A stretch of DNA of 20,855 nt from JAQAZP01 sp965531145 (lineage in GTDB: Bacteria; Acidobacteriota; JAQAZP01). The stretch is taken from NCBI GenBank assembly GCA_965531145.1, contig CBESOE010000074.1, forward strand, positions 1 through 20,855, read 5' to 3'. A program made the translations under genes and the position numbers. The number at the start of each line of letters is the position of its first letter. Within the stretch, counting starts at the first letter, position 1. Under the pieces are notes generated by a model. It was not told where the DNA came from. It made no database searches and saw only the letters and a list, made by a program, of their open reading frames with translations. Below are positions 10,484 through 17,712 of this stretch, in pieces.

Positions 10484-11131
10484 ATGAGCAGTAAGAATGA
10501 CAGTGATATCTGGGTGGTGGAGGACAATGATCTGCTTCGGGAGTCGATCGAAAGCGCCATCAACCGGGCGGAGGGAATGCGCTGCTCCCTGGCGGTGGAC
10601 TGCTGCGAAGACGCCCTCAGGGAACTGGAAAACGGCGACGCGCCGGACATCGTGCTGATGGACATCGGCCTGCCCGGGATGAGCGGCATCGACGGGGCGG
10701 GCCGGATTCACGAATTGTCCCCGGCCACCCAGGTGATCATTCTGACCGTGCACGAGGACAGCGAAAAGATCTTTGAAGCGCTCTGCGCCGGTGCCAGCGG
10801 CTACCTGGTGAAACCCGCGTCGGCTTCTTCCGTGGTGTCGGCGATTCATGAACTGACCGAGGGCGGAGTGCCGATGAACGCCCAGGTGGCCCGCAAGGTG
10901 CTGGGGATGTTCACTCAGCTGGTCGCACCACGGGGCGGATACGGGCTCACTACCCGGGAGGTGGAGATCCTCAACCTGCTGGTGGAAGGCCTGACCCAGA
11001 ACCAGATCGCCGGGAAGCTTTTTCGCAGCGAACACACCGTCAATACCCACATCCGCAACATCTACGCCAAGTTGCATGTGCGCACCCGCAGCTCCGCCGT
11101 GGCCAAGGCGGTCAAAGAACGCCTCGTTTAA
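10484..11131 (+). CDS. NarL/LuxR-family response regulator
   Basis: A 215-residue two-domain regulator. The receiver domain (about 8-125) has acidic residues Glu13/Asp14, phospho-acceptor Asp60 in LMDIGLPG, Thr88 and Lys110. The LuxR-type helix-turn-helix (about 152-212) shows LTTREVEILNLLVEGLTQ, HTVNTHI and IYAKLHV. All switch residues are intact. It follows the kinase gene by 85 bases on the same strand, and HisKA_3 kinases pair with NarL-type regulators, so it is almost certainly the cognate partner. Translation starts at an ATG seven bases after GGGGGAC. An operator-like palindrome precedes the gene and another precedes the secreted protein gene downstream, which suggests autoregulation and a direct target. 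Confidence 0.95.
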   Translation: MSSKNDSDIWVVEDNDLLRESIESAINRAEGMRCSLAVDCCEDALRELENGDAPDIVLMDIGLPGMSGIDGAGRIHELSPATQVIILTVHEDSEKIFEALCAGASGYLVKPASASSVVSAIHELTEGGVPMNAQVARKVLGMFTQLVAPRGGYGLTTREVEILNLLVEGLTQNQIAGKLFRSEHTVNTHIRNIYAKLHVRTRSSAVAKAVKERLV

Positions 11132-11173
11132 AAGTGGTTCCAAAACCTCATCTGAGGCCTTGAAACCACTTTT
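11130..11173 (+). terminator. hairpin terminator after the response regulator
   Basis: AAAAGTGGTT (11130-11139) pairs with AACCACTTTT (11164-11173), ten base pairs, and CCTCA-TC-TGAGG (11146-11157) forms an inner hairpin. The stem overlaps the regulator's TAA stop, and its 3' arm ends in TTTT. It separates the signalling pair from the SBBP gene, which then needs its own promoter. Confidence 0.65.
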
Positions 11174-11205
11174 CCAAACTCGGAAATATCGGAAAATTGT
11201 GAAGA

Positions 11206-11254
11206 ATCACATGATCATGTGATGCCCCCAATCGTTTTTCCGCCTATTGTTAAC
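11206..11254 (+). promoter_or_regulatory. palindromic operator, copy 2, and promoter-like element before the SBBP gene
   Basis: ATCACATGATCATGTGAT (11206-11223) is a perfect 18-bp palindrome, matching copy 1 at 17 of 18 positions. After the same 19-base gap comes CCTATTGTTAAC (11243-11254), which differs from the copy 1 element at two of 12 positions. TATTGT (11245-11250) is a possible -10, putting the palindrome centre near -42 and leaving an mRNA leader of about 80 bases. No good -35 hexamer is present, as expected for an activator-dependent promoter. Confidence 0.65.
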
Positions 11255-11338
11255 ACTGTATTCGACCGGTAGTGCACCCCGGGTAAGCGGTGCGATCCGC
11301 GATCCTGCGGGACATCAAACGAGGACGGGAGGTATCTC

Positions 11339-13231
11339 ATGTGCAGGACTTATTTTGATGGACAACATCGGACAGCCATCATCGCCCTGATGGTCATTTT
11401 CACCACGGCGTCCATGGTTCCAGGCGCAATTTGCGCAGCTGATGCCAAACTGGAAGGGCTCCGCGATTCACTGCAGGCCTCCACGTTTTTCGGGGGAAGC
11501 GGCGGCGAGGGCGCCAGGATCGCCATCAGTCCCCTGGGTGATGTGTATGTTTACGGTGTGACAAGCTCCGCCGATTTGCCCATCCCGCCCGATGCATTTG
11601 ACACGACGTATAACGGCGGGGACTCTGACTTGTACGTGGCCCGGTTCGATGCGGATCTGACCACCCTGATGGGAGCGACCTATCTCGGTGGATCGGCGAG
11701 GGATGAACCCGGATGGATCGACTTCGATGCCGAGGGAAACGTTTTCGTGGCAGGGATGACCATGTCCACGGATTTTCCGGTGACCGTGGGCGCCTACGAC
11801 ACCACCCCCAACGGTTACTCGGACATCGTGGTCAGCAAGTTCGATGCCGGGCTGACCACCATGATGGCTTCCACCTACCTGGGCGGCAGCTTGTACGAGG
11901 GGTCGAACTGGGGGGACTCCTGTCTCTGCGTTGACGGCAATGGCGACGTGGTGGTGGCCAATTTTTCGAACTCCGCCAACTACCCCACCACGCCGGGCGC
12001 TTTTGACCGGACCTACAACGATTACGATACGGATGACGTAGTGATCTCAAAACTGGACAATGACCTGACCACCCTGCTGGCATCGACCTTTCTCGGCGGT
12101 GGCCTCTGGGACCTACCGTATACCATGGAACTTGATGCCGCCGGCAACATCGTTATCGGAGGGAGGACGTCCTCATCCAACTTCCCGGTTTCAGCTGGTG
12201 CCTATCATGCCAACTACAGCGATCCGTTTCCCTATTACGACGGGTTTGTCTCCAGGCTGAGCAGTGATCTCACCACCCTCCAGGCATCCACCTATATCGG
12301 GTCGACCAGTCAGGATATCACCTGGGGCCTGGACGTGGCGGCTGACGGTCGTATTTACATCTGCGGGTCGAGTGAGTCCGCGGCGTTTCCAACCACTGTC
12401 GGCGCGTACGATACCACCTACAACGGTGGCAGTCTCGATGGCTTCATCTCCTGTCTGAGCGCTGACATGAGTTCATTGCTGGCCTCCACCTTCCTCGGCG
12501 GCAGCGGCAACGGCTACCAGGGATCACTGACCCTGGACGGGAGCGGCCAGGTCCATGCCGGCGGCCACACCGAATCCGCCGATTTCCCGGTCACCGCGGA
12601 CGCCTTCCTCGGGGCCCTGAACGGCACCCGTGACGGCACTTACGTCCGGATGGATGCCGATCTCTCCATGCTGCACTATGCCACGTTCATCGGCGGTTCC
12701 GATACCGAAGGAGTGGGCGATCCCTGTCTCGACGCTGCCGGCCGGCTCTACCTGCCCGGTAGTACGGCATCGCCCGACTTCCCGGTCAGCCCCGGCGCCT
12801 TCGACACGACGCACAACGGCGGAGGGGACATCTTCATCACCCGGCTGGAATCCGGCCTGATCCAGACCGCCACTGCCGGTCTGAGCTTTCTGCCCGATTC
12901 GGGGACCGTCCCCTTCGCCACCCAGATCTCGGTGACGCTGGGCAACCCGTTCACCGGAGCCACCCGCCGGGTGGCTGCTCGCATCGATGTGACCTTGGCC
13001 AACGGTCAGTTCTTTGCGCAATGGAAGGCCGGGGTCGCCAACATTCCCGCCGGGGGGAGCTACGCCGCCGGCTGGAGTGAACTGATCCTCGATAACGGCA
13101 CCATGACCGGTTTGAACAGTGCTTTATTGATCATCGAGGATGTGACCCCGGCGCCATACAACCAGCCGCCTTTCCCGGCATCCGGCTATGTCGACACGGC
13201 GTCCTGCACGGTGGAGGGCATCGCCCCCTGA
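11339..13231 (+). CDS. secreted SBBP-repeat beta-propeller protein
   Basis: A 630-residue exported protein. GGGAGG stands seven bases before the ATG, a very strong ribosome site. A signal peptide (about 1-34, cleavage near ICA-AD) leads into seven tandem repeats of about 65 residues. Each opens with AST(F/Y)LGGS and contains a glycine strand, SxxFPVxxGAYDTTYNGG and a closing VxxFDADLTTL. This is the SBBP (PF06739-type) pattern, and seven copies suggest one seven-bladed propeller. The remaining C-terminus (about 516-630) looks like a beta-sandwich domain without a recognised sorting signal. The function of SBBP proteins is largely unknown; surface or extracellular binding is plausible. The upstream palindrome suggests control by the neighbouring two-component system. 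It ends four bases from the convergent SGNH gene. Confidence 0.9.
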   Translation: MCRTYFDGQHRTAIIALMVIFTTASMVPGAICAADAKLEGLRDSLQASTFFGGSGGEGARIAISPLGDVYVYGVTSSADLPIPPDAFDTTYNGGDSDLYVARFDADLTTLMGATYLGGSARDEPGWIDFDAEGNVFVAGMTMSTDFPVTVGAYDTTPNGYSDIVVSKFDAGLTTMMASTYLGGSLYEGSNWGDSCLCVDGNGDVVVANFSNSANYPTTPGAFDRTYNDYDTDDVVISKLDNDLTTLLASTFLGGGLWDLPYTMELDAAGNIVIGGRTSSSNFPVSAGAYHANYSDPFPYYDGFVSRLSSDLTTLQASTYIGSTSQDITWGLDVAADGRIYICGSSESAAFPTTVGAYDTTYNGGSLDGFISCLSADMSSLLASTFLGGSGNGYQGSLTLDGSGQVHAGGHTESADFPVTADAFLGALNGTRDGTYVRMDADLSMLHYATFIGGSDTEGVGDPCLDAAGRLYLPGSTASPDFPVSPGAFDTTHNGGGDIFITRLESGLIQTATAGLSFLPDSGTVPFATQISVTLGNPFTGATRRVAARIDVTLANGQFFAQWKAGVANIPAGGSYAAGWSELILDNGTMTGLNSALLIIEDVTPAPYNQPPFPASGYVDTASCTVEGIAP

Positions 13232-13235
13232 GTGA

Positions 13236-14498
13236 TCAGAGGTTTTCCAGCACCCGCCGAGCGATGAACTCGGCCAGCATTTCGTTGCCCAGCTGATTGT
13301 AGTGACAGCAGTTGTCCTCGTAAACGGCGGCCGGTTCGTCATCGAAAATGCCGGTGGCATCGTGGAACGGCACGCCCTGCGAAACCAACCAGGAACCCTT
13401 GGCCTTCAGGTCGGAGTAGCCCCGGGTGGCGTTGCCGCGCACGGGCGAATCCTTCCTGATCGCCACCGCTGCCTGATCGACGGTGAACACCCGTTCGGTG
13501 AAGTACTGATTAGGCTGCAGGAAGTGGAGGTAGGGGATTCCCCTGGCCGAGAGCAACTGGTGCATCAGCAGCGAGGATTCGGCCCAGCCGGTACTCAGGC
13601 ACTCGAACATGGTGTCCGGATCGGTCACCTGCTTCTCAAGGGCGGCGATCCCCATCAGGGAGGTCGCCGTCCCGTCGGTTTCCAGGCTTTGGAACCGGTT
13701 TACCTCCCACGAGTACCTGGCTTGGAGATTTTTATTCCACACATTCAGCACCAGGTGCAGACCTGCGCTGTGCGTATCCTGCAACCGGACGGAGACAGCA
13801 CGCTGCCGGTCCTTGAGGCGGTGGATCCGGTAGAGCGACAGCAGCCGCTCCGTAGTCAGGGTGGAGTGATCCAGCAGGTTGATCAGCGGCAGCATGTGCA
13901 GGCTGCTGGGCATGGCCAGCGCGATACCCGACCCGCGGTTGAAGGGTGAGAGGGCCACCTCGTTGAAACCGTCGATGTTCAGAACCAGGTCGAAATGCTG
14001 GCCCTGGGAGAGGAAATAGGCCAGGATCTGCAGTTGCTGCGGCTGCTTGTATCCGCCGCCGGCGAAATTGAGCAGCACCAGGTCCCGGCCGGCAAAGCGC
14101 TGGTCGGCGGACAGCACCTCCTTGAACCGGTCGCCGCCGAAGACAGTGAACTGGGCACCCACCGATCCGCCAAAAACACCGATGATCACCTGCCGGTGGT
14201 CCTGCCGGGCCAACGGGTAGTCGACTTCGAATCTGAATCCGTAATTGTTGGTGTATTTTCCCTTGACCCGTTTCCGGTTCGGTTTTGTGGAGAAACCCCA
14301 GTAGGGCTGGAATCGATATTCGGACCAGACCTGATCTCCAGGATCCTCCATCTCGGCTGGCGCCATTTCGGTTGGACGGGTGTAGAAAAGCGTACCCTCG
14401 GCCCGATAGAACACCACCAGGCCCACCGCCTCCACCAGCAGGGCGAGGAGGATCAGGTTGCAGAGCAGGATGGTGGTGATGCGGAGCGTTCTCTTCAT
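13236..14498 (-). CDS. membrane-anchored SGNH-hydrolase-like protein
   Basis: A 420-residue protein with an N-terminal hydrophobic anchor (about 7-30) and an extracytoplasmic SGNH-type fold. Block I is FGGSVG (nucleophile candidate Ser112), an oxyanion-type segment is NIDGFNE (175-180, Asn179), and the C-terminal block DNCCHYNQLGN (395-405) supplies His399 with Asp395 nearby. Relatives act as esterases or O-acetyl transfer partners on glycans or lipids, but no acyltransferase gene is adjacent, so the substrate is open. I chose ATG 14498 because AGGAG stands seven bases upstream and the hydrophobic segment begins directly afterwards; an in-frame ATG at 14615 would add 39 residues without signal character. 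It is convergent with the SBBP gene, only four bases apart, and no terminator hairpin is visible between them. Confidence 0.78.
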   Translation of the reverse strand: MKRTLRITTILLCNLILLALLVEAVGLVVFYRAEGTLFYTRPTEMAPAEMEDPGDQVWSEYRFQPYWGFSTKPNRKRVKGKYTNNYGFRFEVDYPLARQDHRQVIIGVFGGSVGAQFTVFGGDRFKEVLSADQRFAGRDLVLLNFAGGGYKQPQQLQILAYFLSQGQHFDLVLNIDGFNEVALSPFNRGSGIALAMPSSLHMLPLINLLDHSTLTTERLLSLYRIHRLKDRQRAVSVRLQDTHSAGLHLVLNVWNKNLQARYSWEVNRFQSLETDGTATSLMGIAALEKQVTDPDTMFECLSTGWAESSLLMHQLLSARGIPYLHFLQPNQYFTERVFTVDQAAVAIRKDSPVRGNATRGYSDLKAKGSWLVSQGVPFHDATGIFDDEPAAVYEDNCCHYNQLGNEMLAEFIARRVLENL

Positions 14499-14520
14499 TT
14501 CCGTCTCCTGTGGCCGTTTA

Positions 14521-14560
14521 CCGGGCCGCCACATGTGTGGTACGGATGCCCGGTAGTATA
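14521..14560 (-). promoter_or_regulatory. possible promoter and nested hairpin upstream of the SGNH gene
   Basis: On the minus strand TATACT (14555-14560) is a reasonable -10 with only a weak -35. Just downstream, CCGGGC (14521-14526) pairs with GCCCGG (14548-14553), enclosing CCACA-TG-TGTGG (14529-14540). This could be an operator or a 5' leader structure. AGTATATACT (14555-14564) is itself palindromic. Confidence 0.35.
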
Positions 14561-14581
14561 TACTTTGGTTCTCTGGGGAGA

Positions 14582-14652
14582 AAGAGAAGGGCCCTGTGGC
14601 CCCACCCTCTTCCACCCGGGGATGAACTTGTAGTAATATATGGAGTTATAAT
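14582..14652 (+). promoter_or_regulatory. yebC-ruv promoter with upstream hairpin
   Basis: A perfect -10 TATAAT lies at 14647-14652; the -35 is poor (TGAACT at 14623-14628, 18-bp spacing). Upstream, AAGAG (14582-14586) and CTCTT (14607-14611) flank GGGCC-CTGT-GGCCC (14589-14602), a stable hairpin between the divergent SGNH and yebC genes. Transcription would begin near 14659, about 30 bases before yebC. Confidence 0.55.
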
Positions 14653-14688
14653 AAGTTATCCGCGGCCAGCTTTCGAAGGAGAACTCCC

Positions 14689-15426
14689 ATGTCCGGCCAC
14701 AATAAATGGAGCAGTATCAAGCACAAGAAGGGGAAGGCTGATGCCAAGCGGGGCCAGGTCTTCACCAAGGTGATCAAGGAATTGACCGTGGCCGCCAGGT
14801 TCGGCGGGGGGGATCCCGAGGGCAACCCCCGGTTGCGCAGTGCTTTAGCGGCGGCCAAGGCGGCCAACATGCCGGCCGACAACATCAAGCGGGCAATCCA
14901 GAAGGGCACCGGCGAACTTCCCGGCGTGACCTACGAGGAAGGGACCTACGAAGGCTACGGCCCGGGCGGCGTGGCGATCATTATCGAAGTGCTCACCGAC
15001 AACAAGAACCGCACCACCCCGGAAATCCGCCACCTCTTTGACAAGCACGGCGGCAACCTCGGCGCAGTCAACTCGGTGGCCTGGATGTTCGACCGCAAGG
15101 GCTACTTCCTTGTCCCCAATACGGCCATCGCCGAGGATGATCTGATCGAACTGGTGCTCGAAGCCGGCGGCGACGACGTGCAGGCCGACGAGGAGAATTT
15201 CGAGGTCTTCACCAGCCCCGAAGCCTTTCCCGATGTCCAGGCCGCACTGGAGGTGAAGGGCGTGCAAACCGTCGAGGCCCTGCTCTCCATGATTCCGCAA
15301 AACACAGTTGAGGTGTCGGGAAAGAAGGCCATGAAGGTGATCAGGATCCTCGAACTGTTCGAGGATCACGAAGACGTGCAGAATGTCTTTGCCAACTTCG
15401 ACATTGATGAGAGCCAGCTGAACTGA
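14689..15426 (+). CDS. yebC: YebC/PmpR/TACO1-family protein
   Basis: A 245-residue cytoplasmic protein, the usual family length. The N-terminus MSGHNKWSSIKHKKGKADAK is diagnostic, followed by KVIKELTVAAR and NMPADNIKRAI, then the acidic second and third domains. Members have been described as transcriptional regulators (PmpR) and, more recently, as factors that help ribosomes translate proline-rich stretches; mitochondrial TACO1 is a homologue. AAGGAG ends eight bases before the ATG, and a perfect TATAAT lies 36 bases upstream. It heads the ruvC-ruvA-ruvB-queA cluster, an association common in bacteria. Confidence 0.97.
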   Translation: MSGHNKWSSIKHKKGKADAKRGQVFTKVIKELTVAARFGGGDPEGNPRLRSALAAAKAANMPADNIKRAIQKGTGELPGVTYEEGTYEGYGPGGVAIIIEVLTDNKNRTTPEIRHLFDKHGGNLGAVNSVAWMFDRKGYFLVPNTAIAEDDLIELVLEAGGDDVQADEENFEVFTSPEAFPDVQAALEVKGVQTVEALLSMIPQNTVEVSGKKAMKVIRILELFEDHEDVQNVFANFDIDESQLN

Positions 15427-15459
15427 CGCTCCCGCCGGGGAAGCGATCCTGGACAACAC

Positions 15460-16011
15460 ATGCCCCTCATCGTTGGAGTCGACCCGGGCATCGCGGTCAC
15501 CGGTATCGGGGTGATTCGGGCCGAGGGCTCGGCATTGCACCATGTGCACTCCGAGGCGGTGACCCCGCCGCGAAAAGGCCCATTCGAACAGCGTCTGCTG
15601 GTGATATTTCGCCGCCTCGGCCAGGTCCTCGACCAGCACCGGCCGGATGCGGTGGCCCTGGAAGACATTTTCTTTGCCCGCAACGTCAAGTCGGCGATCA
15701 AACTGGCCCACGTGCGCGGCGCGGTGATGGCCGCCGCCGCCGACCGGGGCATTCCGGTGAGTGAATACCCGCCGCTCTCGGTAAAGAAGGCGGTGGTGGG
15801 GGTGGGCCGGGCGGACAAGGTCCAGGTGCAGCAGATGGTGATGATGCTGCTCTGTCTGGAGGTTGCACCGTCCCCGCTGGACGTCAGCGATGCGTTGGCC
15901 GTGGCCGTCTGCCACGCCAACACCTCGTCAACCCTGGTTCGGCTGGACAGCGGCGGCGATGTTCCCACCCGGGGGCGCCGCTCGGGATCGCGGCGGGGCG
16001 GGAAACGGTGA
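15460..16011 (+). CDS. ruvC: crossover junction endodeoxyribonuclease RuvC
   Basis: A 183-residue Holliday-junction resolvase, slightly longer than E. coli RuvC (173) because of a basic Arg/Gly-rich tail (RGRRSGSRRGGKR). The catalytic acidic residues are visible: Asp8 in VGVDPG, Glu68 in ALEDIFF, and Asp141/Asp144 in DVSDALAVAVCH. It cuts four-way junctions symmetrically after migration by RuvAB. The gap to yebC is 33 bases and the ribosome site is weak. ruvA starts 10 bases after its stop, so the genes form one operon. Confidence 0.97.
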   Translation: MPLIVGVDPGIAVTGIGVIRAEGSALHHVHSEAVTPPRKGPFEQRLLVIFRRLGQVLDQHRPDAVALEDIFFARNVKSAIKLAHVRGAVMAAAADRGIPVSEYPPLSVKKAVVGVGRADKVQVQQMVMMLLCLEVAPSPLDVSDALAVAVCHANTSSTLVRLDSGGDVPTRGRRSGSRRGGKR

Positions 16012-16021
16012 GAGAGAGACA

Positions 16022-16648
16022 ATGATCGCGCGCCTGACCGGAACAGTGCTGGAGAAGGAAGCCGACCGCTTGATCGTTGATGTGGGCGGGGTGGGCTACC
16101 TGGCAACGGTGCCGCTGGGGACCATGGCCCGGGTGGGCGAGCCCGGCGCGGAAATCTCGCTGTACATCCACACCCACGTGCGCGATGACACTCTGGCTCT
16201 TTTCGGTTTCAGCACGAGCCTGGAGAAGGAACTCTTCGAGCGGCTGATCACCATCTCCGGCGTGGGGCCGCGGCTGGCGGTGACCATCCTCTCCGGCCTC
16301 AGCCCCGAGGCTCTGGCCTCGGCGGTGCGCCAGGGTGATCTGAAGTCGATCCAGGGCATTCCCGGAGTGGGGAAGAAGACTGCTGAGCGGATGGTGCTGG
16401 AATTGCGTGACAAGCTGGACGGCCTGGGACTGGCCGAGGGCGATGGCGAGACAGAAGCCGAACCGCTGTTGGACGAGGCGGGGCAGCTGGCCGCCGATGC
16501 GATCTCCGCTTTGGAAAATCTCGGCTACCGTTCGGCCCAGGCACGGGAAGCCGTACGACGTGTGCTCGCCGGTCAGACCCGCCGGGCCCGGGAACAACTG
16601 AACCTGGAAGGCCTGCTGCGCGGAGCGCTGGGCCGCCTGAACCGTTGA
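16022..16648 (+). CDS. ruvA: Holliday junction branch migration protein RuvA
   Basis: A 208-residue protein. The OB-fold domain I (MIARLTGTVLEKE to about 62) is followed by tandem helix-hairpin-helix motifs in domain II (LITISGVGPRLAVTIL and IQGIPGVGKKTAERM), a flexible acidic linker, and domain III (about 155-208), which contacts RuvB. It binds four-way junctions as a tetramer and loads the RuvB rings. The start at 16022 is chosen because family proteins begin exactly with MIxxLxG and GAGAGAGAC precedes it. The frame remains open further upstream into ruvC, but that sequence is not RuvA-like. Confidence 0.97.
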   Translation: MIARLTGTVLEKEADRLIVDVGGVGYLATVPLGTMARVGEPGAEISLYIHTHVRDDTLALFGFSTSLEKELFERLITISGVGPRLAVTILSGLSPEALASAVRQGDLKSIQGIPGVGKKTAERMVLELRDKLDGLGLAEGDGETEAEPLLDEAGQLAADAISALENLGYRSAQAREAVRRVLAGQTRRAREQLNLEGLLRGALGRLNR

Positions 16649-16667
16649 CCACCGGAGATCGGACGTA

Positions 16668-17711
16668 ATGGAAGCTGACGACACAATGGGCGAACGGATC
16701 ATCGGTGGTGACACCATGGACGATGACTCTCGCTTCGACCTCACTCTCCGGCCGCGCAGCCTCGGCGAGTATATCGGCCAGGAGCAGATCAAGGAAAACC
16801 TCTCCATCTCGGTGGAGGCGGCCTGCAAACGGGGGGCCCCGCTGGATCACGTGCTGCTCTATGGCCAGCCGGGGCTGGGCAAGACCACACTGGCCTACAT
16901 CCTGGCCCTGGAAATGGGCACCAATATCCGGGTCACCTCGGGGCCGGTTATCGAGCGGCCGGGGGACCTGGTGGCCATGCTGACCAATCTCGAGGAGGGC
17001 GAGATCCTCTTCATCGACGAGATCCACCGGCTGAGCCCGGTTGTGGAGGAGATCCTCTACCCGGCCATGGAGGATTTCAACGTCGACATCCTGGTGGGCC
17101 AGGGGCCCAGCGCCCGCTCGATCAAGGTGGCGCTCAAACCGTACACCCTGGTGGGCGCCACCACCCGGGCCGGCCTGCTCACTTCACCGCTCCGTGACCG
17201 CTTCGGCATCATCCATCGTCTGAGCTATTACAACGACGAGGAGATGAAGCGGATCGTCAGCCGCTCCGCCGGCATCCTCGGTGTTTCCGCGGAGGCTGAA
17301 GGGGTGGGTGAGATCGCCAGTCGTTCACGGGGCACGCCCCGGGTGGCCAATCGGCTGCTGCGCCGGGTGCGCGACTTTGCCGAAGTGCGGGCCGACGGGG
17401 TGATCAGCCACGACGTGGCCTGCCGGGCGCTGAAAACCCTTGACGTGGACGGCCGCGGGCTCGACGACGTGGACCGCAAACTGCTGCTGACCATCATCGA
17501 GAAATTCGAGGGCGGCCCGGTGGGCTTGAACACCCTGGCCGCTTCCATCGGCGAGGAAAAGGACGCCATCGAGGAGATTCTCGAGCCCTATCTGCTGCAG
17601 ATCGGGTTTCTCGATCGCACCCCGCGGGGCCGCTGCGTCACCCGGCTGGGGTACGCCCACTTCGGCCTCAAGCCGGACGGCAGCCGTTCGGCCCAGGAAC
17701 AACTCTGGTGA
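16668..17711 (+). CDS. ruvB: Holliday junction DNA helicase RuvB
   Basis: A 347-residue AAA+ motor. Walker A is GQPGLGKT (66-73, Lys72), with Gln where most RuvB proteins have Pro (GPPGLGKT). Walker B is LFIDEIHR (Asp117/Glu118), sensor 1 is GATTR (163-167) and the arginine-finger segment is SPLRDRFG. The C-terminal winged helix ends in RTPRGRCVTRLGYAHFGL, also typical. Hexameric rings flank the RuvA-bound junction and pump DNA. It is 19 bases downstream of ruvA. Met7 (16686) or Met17 (16716) are alternative starts, since the first 20 residues are variable in the family. Confidence 0.97.
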   Translation: MEADDTMGERIIGGDTMDDDSRFDLTLRPRSLGEYIGQEQIKENLSISVEAACKRGAPLDHVLLYGQPGLGKTTLAYILALEMGTNIRVTSGPVIERPGDLVAMLTNLEEGEILFIDEIHRLSPVVEEILYPAMEDFNVDILVGQGPSARSIKVALKPYTLVGATTRAGLLTSPLRDRFGIIHRLSYYNDEEMKRIVSRSAGILGVSAEAEGVGEIASRSRGTPRVANRLLRRVRDFAEVRADGVISHDVACRALKTLDVDGRGLDDVDRKLLLTIIEKFEGGPVGLNTLAASIGEEKDAIEEILEPYLLQIGFLDRTPRGRCVTRLGYAHFGLKPDGSRSAQEQLW

Positions 17712-17712
17712 C

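Noticed and set aside
10431..10487. An 18-codon frame whose TGA overlaps the response regulator ATG, like a coupled leader peptide
   Set aside because: Its start would lie upstream of the transcription start inferred from the nearby promoter-like element, and it has no ribosome site; it is probably chance.
11450..12860. Regularly spaced similar DNA segments that might suggest a tandem repeat or CRISPR array
   Set aside because: The similarity is at the protein level (seven SBBP repeats of about 65 residues) within one coding frame, and there are no identical short repeats with unique spacers.
15884..16828. A 314-codon minus-strand frame over ruvC-ruvA-ruvB
   Set aside because: It is the shadow of three well-identified genes.
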